From: VFKU01 sp964620045
Lineage (GTDB): Bacteria > Hydrogenedentota > Hydrogenedentia > Hydrogenedentales > GCA-2746185
Length of the DNA: 64,000 bases
Direction: 5' to 3'
Assembly (NCBI GenBank): GCA_964620045.1
Contig: CAZUJL010000007.1
Span: 1 to 64,000, forward strand
Below, in pieces: positions 27,463-35,648 of this stretch; within the stretch, counting starts at the first letter, position 1; each line of letters opens with the position of its first letter. The notes beneath the pieces are model-generated. The model was not told the origin of the DNA. It saw nothing but the letters and a program-made list of their open reading frames with translations, and ran no database searches. A program made the position numbers and the translations under genes.

Positions 27463-27807
27463 ATGAAAACCTTGCTTACTTTTGTTATACCGATTGCGTT
27501 TGTTGCCGGTTCGTCGGCCCTCGCCCAGCCCAATACAGGTCATGAATATTCCCGTACTGGGAATTACAAGGAGTCAGTCGAACGCAAGGCCACCGGAGAA
27601 CAAAGCCGGCAGCACGAGAGCGCTTCGACTCGGCCAAGCCTTGAGGCTAGCCACCAGTACTCGCGCACAGGTGACTATCGCGAACCCAAGGTTGGCCAAC
27701 GAAACGAGCAATACGACGAGCGAACCTTCGTTGAATTCCGCGACGAACAGATGAAGGTTGTTGCGCCCGCCAGCGCGCCGAACCGTTTCGGGACAACCAT
27801 GCCGTAA
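27463..27807 (+). CDS. Small exported protein with a repeated SRTG motif (unknown)
   Basis: 114 residues with a signal peptide (to ALAQ, about residue 21). The mature part holds two copies of a short repeat, HEYSRTGNYKE and HQYSRTGDYRE, about 38 residues apart, joined by a Ser/Arg/Glu-rich hydrophilic linker. No cysteines or His clusters are present. AAAAGGATATCCCA before the start gives a weak ribosome site. The function is unknown. A good terminator follows. Confidence 0.65.
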   Translation: MKTLLTFVIPIAFVAGSSALAQPNTGHEYSRTGNYKESVERKATGEQSRQHESASTRPSLEASHQYSRTGDYREPKVGQRNEQYDERTFVEFRDEQMKVVAPASAPNRFGTTMP

Positions 27808-27832
27808 ATCCAAACGGCGTCAATGCAACATG

Positions 27833-27866
27833 TCGGCTCCGCACGGTGCATGTGCGGAGCCGATTC
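27833..27866 (+). terminator. Rho-independent terminator
   Basis: A perfect 12-bp stem TCGGCTCCGCAC / GTGCGGAGCCGA with a 7-base loop, followed by a T-rich tail TTCTCGTTCTTT. It closes the gene at 27463-27807 and faces the lgt remnant on the other strand. Confidence 0.85.
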
Positions 27867-27904
27867 TCGTTCTTTGGCGGTGCACCTGCTTAAGGGTTTC
27901 GGGA

Positions 27905-28185
27905 GAATCTAGCGTTAGTCAGTGGGCGCCAGACAAGCAGAGCTCCGCCAATGAGAGCGAGTAAGAGGCTAAGGATCTGACCCATCCGCAGCCGAAGGCC
28001 ACGTAGCCGATCTGGTCATCGGGCTGGCGAAGAACTCGACAGCCAGTCGGAATACGCGGTCAAATACAGAGGAACGTCGACGCCAGTTTGCGGCCGCAAT
28101 CTCTAGCCGAACTTTTTTCTGTCCGGATGATTAATAACAGAACCGGTCCTTCAAGAACCACCGGAATCAGGTTGGCCTGCTTGAA
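27905..28185 (-). pseudogene. Decayed second copy of lgt (3' part)
   Basis: On the minus strand, pieces of the Lgt C-terminus appear in different frames: VLEGPVLLLI, VFRLAVEFFA, RQPDDQIGYVAFG and MGQILSLLLALIGGALLVW. They correspond in order to LEGPILLLTL, TLRLVAEFFR, RQPDEQIGFIAFD and MGQLLSFLIIIVGALLLF of the intact lgt at 25182. At least three frameshifts are needed, so no functional protein can be made. Confidence 0.88.
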
Positions 28186-28238
28186 CAGAAACGAGCAAAA
28201 AACCAAGTCCTATGGGCGGCAAAGCAACTCAGTCTTGA

Positions 28239-28577
28239 CTACTCTTTCGTCTTCGTGCCGCGCCGAATCTCCAATTCCCGTACCCGGTTTTCAAGCGCCG
28301 CAAGGTGGTCTGCCATTCCTTCATCCAGCGCACCACCTTCAATCTTTACCGGAATCGGACGGTGCTCGATCATGGCCCAAATGAAAACGAGCGGCCAAAT
28401 GGCGTGCAGTGTGAACATACTGAGCCACGCCGCGACGTGTATGGCGTGGGCCTGGGGGTGATTTTTCTTTTTCGCGATCCGGCAGGGGATATCGTGAATA
28501 TAAATCATAGTATAAAAGACGAGCGTCAATCCCACCAGGAGAATCGCCAACGCGAAATAATTCAAAAATGTATCCAT
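28239..28577 (-). CDS. DUF3302-type inner-membrane protein
   Basis: 112 residues with two membrane helices and the segment YIHDIPCRIAKKKNHPQAHA followed by a second helix with TLHAIWPLVFIWAM. This HDIP...KKNHP plan is the hallmark of DUF3302 proteins such as YibI of E. coli (recollection). The C-terminal part is a short charged helix. The ATG at 28577 is preferred to a TTG three codons upstream. It sits between the LolA-like gene and the dead lgt copy, in the same direction. Function unknown. Confidence 0.75.
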   Translation of the reverse strand: MDTFLNYFALAILLVGLTLVFYTMIYIHDIPCRIAKKKNHPQAHAIHVAAWLSMFTLHAIWPLVFIWAMIEHRPIPVKIEGGALDEGMADHLAALENRVRELEIRRGTKTKE

Positions 28578-28680
28578 AGCGTCCAACCGCCAAAATTAGA
28601 AGATAACTTTTCGAAAAGCCCTTTGAGACTACATCGTCCTCGTCTTTCCGGTCAAGGGCTTGGGGCGCTTGTCGTAAACT

Positions 28681-29520
28681 TCAATGCCAATTGGGTCCCC
28701 GCGCCAGCGCCTCTTCAGTAAACATCCTCTCGTCGACAGGAGCTTCGTAGTCGACGTCCCGGAACTTAAATTCCGTTGTGTGTCCAGTACGCTCGTTTCG
28801 CGCCACAATTCGCTGCGCAGTCCAAATACCGTCGATCTTTTCTATTTCGCTTGTGAGAATCGTCCGAAGCAAAATCCCCGTCGCGTCATAGAATTCGGAC
28901 TTATGGGCCATTAAGGATTCCGCGTCGAACCAGTGGAGCACTCGCGCATATCCGAGTTCTTTCGTAACCGTGTCGTTGATAGGTGTGGCTTCAATCTTAA
29001 AGCAGAGGTGAGCATCCAGGATTTCGCTGCCAAGTAGCTTGAAGTCAAAATCTTCTGTGCTTACTTTTGTTTCCTTCTTGATGTCTTCGTAGGTGAAGTC
29101 TGTCCCAACAAAAAAGTCGCCTCGGTCGCTTTCCGAAATCCTTCGTGACTTTCGCGCCTTTGGAAGGTACAACCACTGGTCATCCGCCTTGGATGCGTCG
29201 CCGTAGTCGTAGGTAAGGAATGCCGTGCCGCGTACATTCGCTGGACTCAGAAAAAAGAATACTGTACGTTTGTCCTTGCCGTAGTATTTACGACAACTTA
29301 ATGCTTCCCGGACACGCTCTCGTCCACGCCTGTCCCGCACCGTCATCGTGATGATCCGCCGAACATGTGCACCTTCATCACGGGCATTGTATTTCGCCAC
29401 CAATGCCACAGCATCGGGTAACACCTCGTTATCCGCGTATGCACCAGTACCGCTGGCGATGCACGCGACGAGCAATACGCCCCCGCATCTAATGTAGGCA
29501 GCCCATCCATTACTTCTCAT
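28681..29520 (-). CDS. LolA-like outer-membrane lipoprotein-sorting protein
   Basis: 279 residues with a signal peptide (to TGAYA, about residue 29). The body matches the periplasmic family of LolA-fold proteins often annotated as outer-membrane lipoprotein-sorting proteins: KRTVFFFLSPANVRGTAFL, WLYLPKARKSRRI and SDRGDFFVGTDFTYEDI are typical. The family's exact role is unknown; some members belong to RND-type lipid or hopanoid transport. It overlaps the end of the upstream nuclease-like gene by 11 bases. A decayed copy of its 3' end lies at 26553-26780. Confidence 0.85.
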   Translation of the reverse strand: MRSNGWAAYIRCGGVLLVACIASGTGAYADNEVLPDAVALVAKYNARDEGAHVRRIITMTVRDRRGRERVREALSCRKYYGKDKRTVFFFLSPANVRGTAFLTYDYGDASKADDQWLYLPKARKSRRISESDRGDFFVGTDFTYEDIKKETKVSTEDFDFKLLGSEILDAHLCFKIEATPINDTVTKELGYARVLHWFDAESLMAHKSEFYDATGILLRTILTSEIEKIDGIWTAQRIVARNERTGHTTEFKFRDVDYEAPVDERMFTEEALARGPNWH

Positions 29521-30130
29521 GGATCACTTTCGTTCGCTCGTCGAGTTTGAGAAAGGCGAGCACTGGGTCTTTGAACTGCGCATGTTGAAACACTTCCCAG
29601 TGCAGCCGTAAGTAGGACCGGATGAACTCCAAAATATGACCAAGATATATGGTCTGGAACCGGCTGTCCGTCGTTTCGCCCGGCACGCCGCCAAACACGA
29701 CGAGCCGGATGCGATGTCCCGGCGACGTGGTTGCGTGCCCACTCCGATGCAACTCCCGGACAACCTCCCGGACATCCTGGTGCCCGCAACATCCAAACCG
29801 CGTCAACGCCGCCGCCAGCACGTCCGGATCGCGCGCTGCCCGATTGAGTTCTGCACGCCCCTCCTTAACCTCCCCAATGATCATGTCAATGTCGCCGTTG
29901 AAAGGTCCCAACGCCGGGTCGGGCGAGAAGGAAGGCCCGGCCGGACGCCCGCCTGAATGTTCATGAGATATCCTGTGCCCCGCCCGCGGAAATCGGACCG
30001 CGAGGATGTCCACGTCAGTGACGCTGCGGTACGCGCCTGACTCCGTCCGTTCTACAATCGGATACTCCGCCACCGTCAAGTACCCGTTGATTCGCAGATA
30101 TGTCTGAACAATCCCGACTGCGTTGTCCAT
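29510..30130 (-). CDS. PD-(D/E)xK nuclease-like protein (tentative)
   Basis: 206 residues from the ATG at 30130. The segment SVTDVDILAVRFP and, later, DIDMIIGEVKEG resemble the D...ExK metal-binding core of restriction-endonuclease-fold proteins. A downstream strand RIRLVVFGG fits the fold. The longer in-frame extension (to 30352) overlaps a broken DUF5676-type gene and is rejected. It overlaps the LolA-like gene by 11 bases, which points to co-transcription, although no functional link is obvious. Confidence 0.55.
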   Translation of the reverse strand: MDNAVGIVQTYLRINGYLTVAEYPIVERTESGAYRSVTDVDILAVRFPRAGHRISHEHSGGRPAGPSFSPDPALGPFNGDIDMIIGEVKEGRAELNRAARDPDVLAAALTRFGCCGHQDVREVVRELHRSGHATTSPGHRIRLVVFGGVPGETTDSRFQTIYLGHILEFIRSYLRLHWEVFQHAQFKDPVLAFLKLDERTKVIHEK

Positions 30131-30138
30131 TGGCGCGG

Positions 30139-30440
30139 TTAATCTCGCGTGGCCGGCGAGCGCCGGCCGTCCAGACGCCCGCTGATATTGTATAAGCACG
30201 CTAGGATCGCGCCGAACAGCCAGCCGAGCACAAACACTTCGATGACTCCCGTGATGACACCCCCGAACGTCATCTTCAATGTCAGGATCGGTGACACGTC
30301 CAATCGTGCAGAATCCGGTTAAAAAACCGGATCGTGGCCTCTCTCGATACATAGGACATCACGCATGCGCACGCCAAATAAGTCAGGGCGCACGCGCTTC
30401 CCAACGCAAGTCCGAACCTGCGGATGCTCAATGTATTCAT
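30139..30440 (-). pseudogene. DUF5676-type small membrane protein, frameshifted
   Basis: The minus strand begins MNTLSIRRFGLALGSACALT and runs to FFNRILH. The frame then breaks near 30301-30308 and resumes one base off as LDVSPILTLKMTFGGVITGV and ends with FGAILACLYNISG. Joined, this gives the usual short two-helix membrane protein of about 100 residues (N-terminal LGLALG and C-terminal IIAWLYN-like tail are family traits, from recollection). The 302-base length fits one lost base. It is either a real mutation or a sequencing error. Confidence 0.75.
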
Positions 30441-30479
30441 AGATCCTCCATCCTCACGTTGTGCAAGCGCACTCCCATT

Positions 30480-30731
30480 TCAATGCCGGTGCTTGCTTAC
30501 TTCCTGCTCGTCGCGATCGTCCTGACGCCCATGCCCGCTGTGACCTCCGTGCCCGTGTCCGCCCATCATCATCAGATGGCACCCCAGCATCAACACAAAG
30601 AACACCAGTGTCGTCGCTCCTCCTGAAATACCTAGCACCGGAAATAGAAAAATCAACAGAAACGGCAGCACGCAGCCCACGATCATCCACAGCGTATGTT
30701 TCATCGAATGACCCTCTCCGGACGTAGACAT
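30480..30731 (-). CDS. DUF2933-type small His-rich membrane protein
   Basis: 83 residues, or 74 if the second ATG at 30704 is used; both have good ribosome sites (AGGAGG and GGAGAGGG). Two hydrophobic helices (MIVGCVLPFLLIFLFPVLG and TLVFFVLMLGCHLMMMGG) are followed by a His/Gly tail, GHGHGGHSGHG. The plan matches DUF2933 proteins found in copper and silver islands (recollection). A metal-sensing or metal-holding role is possible but not shown. Confidence 0.7.
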   Translation of the reverse strand: MSTSGEGHSMKHTLWMIVGCVLPFLLIFLFPVLGISGGATTLVFFVLMLGCHLMMMGGHGHGGHSGHGRQDDRDEQEVSKHRH

Positions 30732-30740
30732 AGCACCTCC

Positions 30741-31979
30741 TCACAGATACGGACAGTTAATCCCTAAATTCTCGAAGAGCGCGTGCGGTACGGGCGTCAG
30801 AATGAGTAACAGTAGCACGAAGCTAAGCCACCCGATCGCCCTCCTGCCGCCGTCCAGCGGCGTCAAGTCGTTCAGCGGCGGGATACCCTTACGCCCCGCT
30901 ATGAAATAGATGATTACCGCCCACATCAGCAGCCCGCTCCACACGAAGAACGCGAGCGCAAAGAGGACGACAATTCCGGCCGTGCTGATCGCCGCACCGG
31001 CCCGAGGGCCGAACATCGCGTCTGCAATGTGTCCGCCGTCCAATTGACCGATCGGCAATAGATTCAACGCGGTGACCAGCAGCCCCAGCCACCCGGCAAA
31101 CGCCAGCGGATGAAGGGCGAGCCGGTGTCCTTCGGCAAGTTGCGCGCCGAGCGATAGTTTCGCCAACGCCGCGAACAACACGGAAGTGCCGATTTCTGCG
31201 CCGTGGTGCACTGCCGCCACTCCCTGGGCTTGGTCCGGCAGCACTTCGGAATATTTGAGTCCGATCATTAACGCGATGAGCGTCGCCACTAGTCCGGCCA
31301 GTGGTCCTGCCACTCCAACGTCAAACAAGGCCCGTCGATCTGAAGACGGCTCCCGCAGTTGTATAAATGCGCCGAAGGTGCCCAGACCGAACGGTGACGG
31401 TATGAAATACGGCAACGATACGTTCATCTTGTGTACACGCCCCGCGACATAATGCCCCATTTCGTGAATACCCAAGATCAACATAAGCGCCAGCGCATAC
31501 GGTAGTCCGGAAAATATCCGAGATGGCTCGTCTAATACGTTGATACCTTGATGCACTGCACCCGCCCAGGTCGTAGTGCCAAAGGTCGCTACTAAGAGCA
31601 AGATGTTCAACCAAGGCTTGTCTTTGCCGACCCTTCCGGCGAAGGCCGCACGAGGAAACAGCATGATCGAAGGTTTGCCGAACTCATTGCTCTGCAGGGT
31701 GGGCAAAAGTTTAGAGTCGGCGAATCGGGATTGGAGGGTGAGGTACGCGTCGTCCGGGTTCTTCAGCAGCTCGCCTTCGATTAAAACCACCGCTCCAATC
31801 GTTCGTCGGCCGGTGGCCCGAATCACATCGCCCACATCGCGCTCTTGATCAGTCGGCGGTGCTGACTCCGGGACTCGTTCTATGACCGCCCGATGACCGT
31901 GTCTGTGACCGCGCCCACAGGTCGCCATCATCAGAAACAACAGCAGAGTCCAGAAAAGAAGCATCACGATTGGAGTCAT
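30741..31979 (-). CDS. Site-2-protease-like M50 membrane metallopeptidase
   Basis: 412 residues with several membrane helices. The zinc site HEMGH is at about residues 172-176, and NLLPIGQLDGGH near 293 gives the third ligand. The layout with a long N-terminal soluble part and a cytoplasmic C-terminus resembles cyanobacterial/plant EGY-type proteases (recollection). The N-terminus has a helix then CGRGHRHGHR, a possible metal-binding patch. The start at 31979 is chosen because GGAGGG precedes it. It lies 10 bases before the DUF2933-type gene. It may process a membrane regulator of the island (inference). Confidence 0.85.
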   Translation of the reverse strand: MTPIVMLLFWTLLLFLMMATCGRGHRHGHRAVIERVPESAPPTDQERDVGDVIRATGRRTIGAVVLIEGELLKNPDDAYLTLQSRFADSKLLPTLQSNEFGKPSIMLFPRAAFAGRVGKDKPWLNILLLVATFGTTTWAGAVHQGINVLDEPSRIFSGLPYALALMLILGIHEMGHYVAGRVHKMNVSLPYFIPSPFGLGTFGAFIQLREPSSDRRALFDVGVAGPLAGLVATLIALMIGLKYSEVLPDQAQGVAAVHHGAEIGTSVLFAALAKLSLGAQLAEGHRLALHPLAFAGWLGLLVTALNLLPIGQLDGGHIADAMFGPRAGAAISTAGIVVLFALAFFVWSGLLMWAVIIYFIAGRKGIPPLNDLTPLDGGRRAIGWLSFVLLLLILTPVPHALFENLGINCPYL

Positions 31980-32320
31980 CGATCCCTCCATGCGCTCGTT
32001 CGAGCCATCATCGCTGCGCTCCAAGCATGCTCCGTGCCAACTCGGCTAGCAACCCCTCTGGTCTGGCATCTGAAAATTGGGCCGATAAACCTGGAATCGA
32101 TTTTTGCGTATGCGCTGCGTAGAGCCCGCATAGGACACCATTGCTCCGGTCAAGTGTGCTCAAGCGCATCCACCGGCGTGTCCTGATGATATAGTGACGG
32201 TGACTGACCAACGAAGTAACTGGTGTCTGCATCGTCCGCGGCCTTGAACATTGTTTGGGCACGGTTTTTGCCTCAACGTTGAACGAGCCAGACTCAACAA
32301 GGGAGGCGCTAATCGACCTC
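31980..32320 (+). other. Intergenic control region before copB
   Basis: About 340 bases between divergent genes. It holds a -24/-12 promoter (32258-32271) and, about 75-125 bases further upstream, a spaced inverted pair AGGACAC (32132-32138) / GTGTCCT (32178-32184) at the distance usual for an enhancer-binding protein site. No gene is supported here. Confidence 0.5.
32258..32271 (+). promoter_or_regulatory. Sigma-54-type (-24/-12) promoter of copB
   Basis: GGCACGGTTTTTGC: the invariant GG and GC are 10 bases apart, and the context TGGGCACGGTTTTTGCC is near the sigma-54 consensus. The expected transcript start is about 32283, with GGGAGG at 32301-32306 ahead of the ATG at 32321. No sigma-54 activator gene is seen in the window, so the activator would be encoded elsewhere. 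Confidence 0.65.
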
Positions 32321-34471
32321 ATGGACCACTCGACTTCACACATCACACCTCCGGGGCATTCTGGAGCGCACGCACATCACGACGGGCACGCAACGCATAA
32401 GCCGGCGTCTCCGGCCCCCGGTCAACCACCCGCACCCATGCACGGTTCCGGCCACTCCGCGCACGGTGCCCATAATCACCATGCGATGATGGTGGCCGAT
32501 TTCCGCCGCCGCTTCTGGGTCTCCATCGTTCTCACCGTCCCCGCCCTCGTGCTGGCCGAGATGATCCAGCATTGGCTCGGTCTCCGCGAGACCTTGCACT
32601 TCTCCGGTTACAACTATGTCGAATGGGCGGTGGCAAGCGTCATCTTCTTTTATGGCGGCTGGCCTTTCTTGAAGGGTCTCAAGAACGAATTGTCCGACCT
32701 CAAACCCGGAATGATGACGCTGATTGCGCTCGCTATCACCGTCGCCTATGTCTACAGTTCGGCCGTGGTTTTCGGCCTGCCCGGAAACGTCTTCTTCTGG
32801 GAACTCGCGACGCTGATCGACGTGATGCTGCTCGGTCACTGGATTGAGATGCGCTCCGTCATGGGCGCGTCGGCGGCCCTTGAATCGCTCGTTCGACTCA
32901 TGCCCTCGGAGGCCCACCGGGTCCGCCCCGATGGCAGCGCGGAGGAAGTCCCCGTCGTTGACCTTCGCCCTGGCGACCGCGTCCTGGTCAAACCCGGCGA
33001 AAAAATTCCAATCGACGGCGTCATCGTCGAAGGCCGGACCTCGGTAAATCAAGCCATGCTCACCGGCGAGAGTAAACCCGTCGAAAGACAGGTGAGCGAC
33101 GAAGTCATCGGAGGTTCCGTGAACGGCGAATCCGCCGTCGTCCTTGAGGTGCGGAAGACCGGAGATCAGACGTACCTTTCTCAAGTCATCGAAATGGTTC
33201 GCAAGGCCCAAGAATCACGCTCGCGCACACAGGATCTCGCCAATCGCGCCGCGCTCTGGCTCACGATCATCGCTATCACGGTCGGCGCGGGTACGCTCGC
33301 CGTGTGGCTTGTCCTCGGCAAGGACTTCGCCTTCGGAATCGAACGCGCCGTGACCGTCATGGTCATTGCCTGTCCCCACGCCCTCGGGTTGGCCGTTCCG
33401 CTCGTCGTCGCCGTGTCTACTGCGATTTCGGCCAAAAATGGTTTGCTCATTCGCGATCGGTCCGCCTTCGAGCGCTCGCGAAACGTGAACGCGATCCTCT
33501 TCGACAAAACCGGCACGCTCACCGAGGGACGTTTCGGCGTGACCGACGTAATCACGCTCGGACAGTCCACGGCCGATCAGGTCTTGTCAGCGGCGGCTTC
33601 GCTCGAAAGCCAGTCCGAGCACCCCATCGCGCAAGGAATCGTGAACAGCGCTCGCGAGAAAGAGCTGTCGGTTTCCGCGCCGAAGGATTTCACTGCGATT
33701 CCAGGCCGCGGGGCCTCCGCCAATGTCACTGGTCAAAACGTCAAGGTCGTCAGCCCCGGCTATCTCAAAGAACACGGCTTCACCGTCGAGAATGCCCACG
33801 TGATAGAGATCGCCGCACAGGGGAAGACCGTCGTATATGTCTTGATTGACGAAAAGCTCCAAGGCGCGATTGCGCTCGCCGACATCATCCGAAAGGAATC
33901 GCGCGAAGCCTTACGCCGCCTCAAAGAAATGGGCATTCAAGTGATGATGATCACCGGCGACGCCAAACCGGTCGCCGCATGGGTCGCGCGTGAACTCGAA
34001 CTGGACGATTATTTCGCCGAAGTCTTGCCCGACCAGAAAGCGGACAAAATCAAAGAGGTGCAGAAGCGCGGCCTGATCGTAGCGATGACCGGCGATGGCG
34101 TTAACGACGCCCCCGCGTTGACACAAGCCGATATTGGCATCGCCATCGGCGCCGGCACAGACGTGGCCATCGAGTCCGCCGACATCGTACTGGTACGCTC
34201 GGATCCCCGAGACGTGATGGCTATCATGTTTCTCGCGCGTGCCACCTACCGAAAAATGGTGCAGAATCTCATTTGGGCCACCGGTTACAACGTCGTCGCG
34301 ATTCCGCTTGCCGCCGGAGTCCTCTACAAATTTGGCATCTTACTTTCGCCCGCCGCGGGCGCGGCCCTCATGGCTGTTTCGACGGTGGTCGTTGCGATTA
34401 ATGCGCGTCTGCTAAGGGTGCCTGAGCTCACGGGTCACGATGCAGAAAGTCCTTCCAGGCATGGAAGATGA
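32321..34471 (+). CDS. copB: Copper-exporting P1B-type ATPase, CopB type
   Basis: 716 residues. The N-terminus (to about residue 50) is very rich in His and Gly (HSGAHAHHDGHATH and HSAHGAHNHH), the usual metal-binding tail of CopB. The ion-pathway motif is CPH (VIACPHALGL, near residue 350), which marks the CopB subgroup, rather than CPC of CopA. The phosphorylation motif DKTGT (about 394) and the hinge TGDGVNDAPAL are intact. It pumps copper from the cytoplasm to the periplasm. The ATG at 32321 is chosen over an earlier frame start at 32255, which would overlap the promoter. Confidence 0.95.
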   Translation: MDHSTSHITPPGHSGAHAHHDGHATHKPASPAPGQPPAPMHGSGHSAHGAHNHHAMMVADFRRRFWVSIVLTVPALVLAEMIQHWLGLRETLHFSGYNYVEWAVASVIFFYGGWPFLKGLKNELSDLKPGMMTLIALAITVAYVYSSAVVFGLPGNVFFWELATLIDVMLLGHWIEMRSVMGASAALESLVRLMPSEAHRVRPDGSAEEVPVVDLRPGDRVLVKPGEKIPIDGVIVEGRTSVNQAMLTGESKPVERQVSDEVIGGSVNGESAVVLEVRKTGDQTYLSQVIEMVRKAQESRSRTQDLANRAALWLTIIAITVGAGTLAVWLVLGKDFAFGIERAVTVMVIACPHALGLAVPLVVAVSTAISAKNGLLIRDRSAFERSRNVNAILFDKTGTLTEGRFGVTDVITLGQSTADQVLSAAASLESQSEHPIAQGIVNSAREKELSVSAPKDFTAIPGRGASANVTGQNVKVVSPGYLKEHGFTVENAHVIEIAAQGKTVVYVLIDEKLQGAIALADIIRKESREALRRLKEMGIQVMMITGDAKPVAAWVARELELDDYFAEVLPDQKADKIKEVQKRGLIVAMTGDGVNDAPALTQADIGIAIGAGTDVAIESADIVLVRSDPRDVMAIMFLARATYRKMVQNLIWATGYNVVAIPLAAGVLYKFGILLSPAAGAALMAVSTVVVAINARLLRVPELTGHDAESPSRHGR

Positions 34472-34665
34472 TCCTCCCCGCCACCGGCGAGACAATGTCA
34501 TCCACTTCTTCAAGGGTTCGGTGACTCCTGTGACACGAATTGTCAGTGTTCTTAGGTGACCCGTGGCACGACGTTTTGTAGTCCATTCGGAATTCGCTTT
34601 CATCAACGAAAAGCACGGAGATCTGGGTGAAGACCGTTTGTCGTTGCGTGCCCACCCCAAAGGTC
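34428..34665 (-). mobile_element. IS630-type transposase relic (tentative)
   Basis: A minus-strand frame contains TVFTQISVLFVDESEFRMDY, which resembles the second catalytic Asp region of IS630-family transposases (LFxDESxF). It then loses similarity and ends after about 75 codons. No N-terminal part, third catalytic residue or terminal inverted repeats were found. It lies right after copB and overlaps its end, so it may mark an old insertion at the right edge of the metal block. Confidence 0.4.
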
Positions 34666-34959
34666 GGGCACGAAAATGCAGTCGTATAAGTAACTGATGT
34701 TCACGCTGTTACGACTAGGATTCGCGACCAGCTATTCGGCCGAACGCGGAATGAAAGGGCGCAAAGTGAGCGCCTAAGAGTCCGTCGTTCAATGGCTTAC
34801 GTCAGTCTGGTCGTACTGTACAAAGCACTGTACACGACGATTCCAGAGTTATCGCTTTCCACGGCCAGGTCAATAGATCGGGCGCCATCAGTCCTCCGAG
34901 GAGTATTTACTCCCAGTTTCCGGGAACCGAGCGCAATGCGACGTCACAAGCTGTCCTTA
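34666..34959. other. Gene-free stretch between metal and defence blocks
   Basis: Holds the right copy of the 22-bp repeat at 34814-34835. No ORF with a ribosome site, no RNA gene and no clear promoter was recognised. Confidence 0.4.
34814..34835 (+). repeat. 22-bp repeat, right copy
   Basis: TACTGTACAAAGCACTGTAC plus AC, one mismatch to the copy at 12017-12038 and in the same orientation. It lies between the end of the metal genes and the defence operon, so the two copies bracket 22.8 kb that is almost entirely metal-resistance genes. Confidence 0.6.
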
Positions 34960-35646
34960 TCAGAGTTCTGTCTCTAGGACGTCGCCGTGATCCTTAAGCC
35001 ACTGTCGAGCTTTTTCGGAGTGGGGGAGCTGTGTACGAACGATATTCCAGAATGCAGGACCGTGATTCGGTTCGATTAGGTGCGCCAACTCATGCACCAC
35101 CACATAGTTGACCACCATCATTGGAGCTTTGACAAGTCGCCAGTTGAAAGAGACGTTTCCGCTTTTTGTGCAGGAGCCCCATCTATAGCGATTGTCGGAA
35201 ATCGTAGCCCTACCGTAATCGACGCCGAGTTCATTCCCATAGTGTTTTGCGCGTGGCAAGATAATTTCGGCGGCACGCGTCTCATACCAGCGACGAAGTG
35301 CCCGGCGTCGATCCGTCGGGGTTTCCCCGGGAACCGTGAATCTTTGCGCGAATTTCACTTCGACGCTGGGTTGACCGGACAATTGAATACGATAATTGCG
35401 CCCCAAGTATAGGGCGGACTCGCCGTTTACAAGTTCTTTGCCAGGAGGGTGAGGTAATGAGGCGTACTTCTGTGGATGGCGAGTCTTGTCTAGTATCCAG
35501 CGCTTCTTCGACTCCACAAGACGGCGGATTTGCTGTTCCGAAGCATTCTCGGGAACGTGAACCACCACGCTGCGATCTCGCTCGACGGAGATCGTCGCTT
35601 TGCGTCGGCTGCTAGATCTGACAACTGTGTATTCCAGACTCGTCAT
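34960..35646 (-). CDS. YgjP/DUF45-like metallopeptidase
   Basis: 228 residues. The zinc motif HELAH lies in VVVHELAHLIEPNHGPAFW, with the third ligand in NHGPAFW; this is the YgjP (M48-like) signature. The segment RYRWGSCTKSGNVSFNWRLV upstream is also typical. The start is 2 bases after the hsdR stop, so it is the last gene of the defence operon. YgjP-like genes often accompany type I hsdR; their role there is unknown. Confidence 0.85.
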   Translation of the reverse strand: MTSLEYTVVRSSSRRKATISVERDRSVVVHVPENASEQQIRRLVESKKRWILDKTRHPQKYASLPHPPGKELVNGESALYLGRNYRIQLSGQPSVEVKFAQRFTVPGETPTDRRRALRRWYETRAAEIILPRAKHYGNELGVDYGRATISDNRYRWGSCTKSGNVSFNWRLVKAPMMVVNYVVVHELAHLIEPNHGPAFWNIVRTQLPHSEKARQWLKDHGDVLETEL

Positions 35647-35648
35647 AC

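Noticed and set aside
29510..30352. Longer 280-residue version of the nuclease-like gene
   Set aside because: The extra N-terminus is the out-of-frame reading of the DUF5676-type gene; the ATG at 30130 avoids this.
34412..34660. 82-codon minus-strand frame after copB as a gene in its own right
   Set aside because: The neighbouring frame shows an IS630-like fragment, so this one is a shadow.
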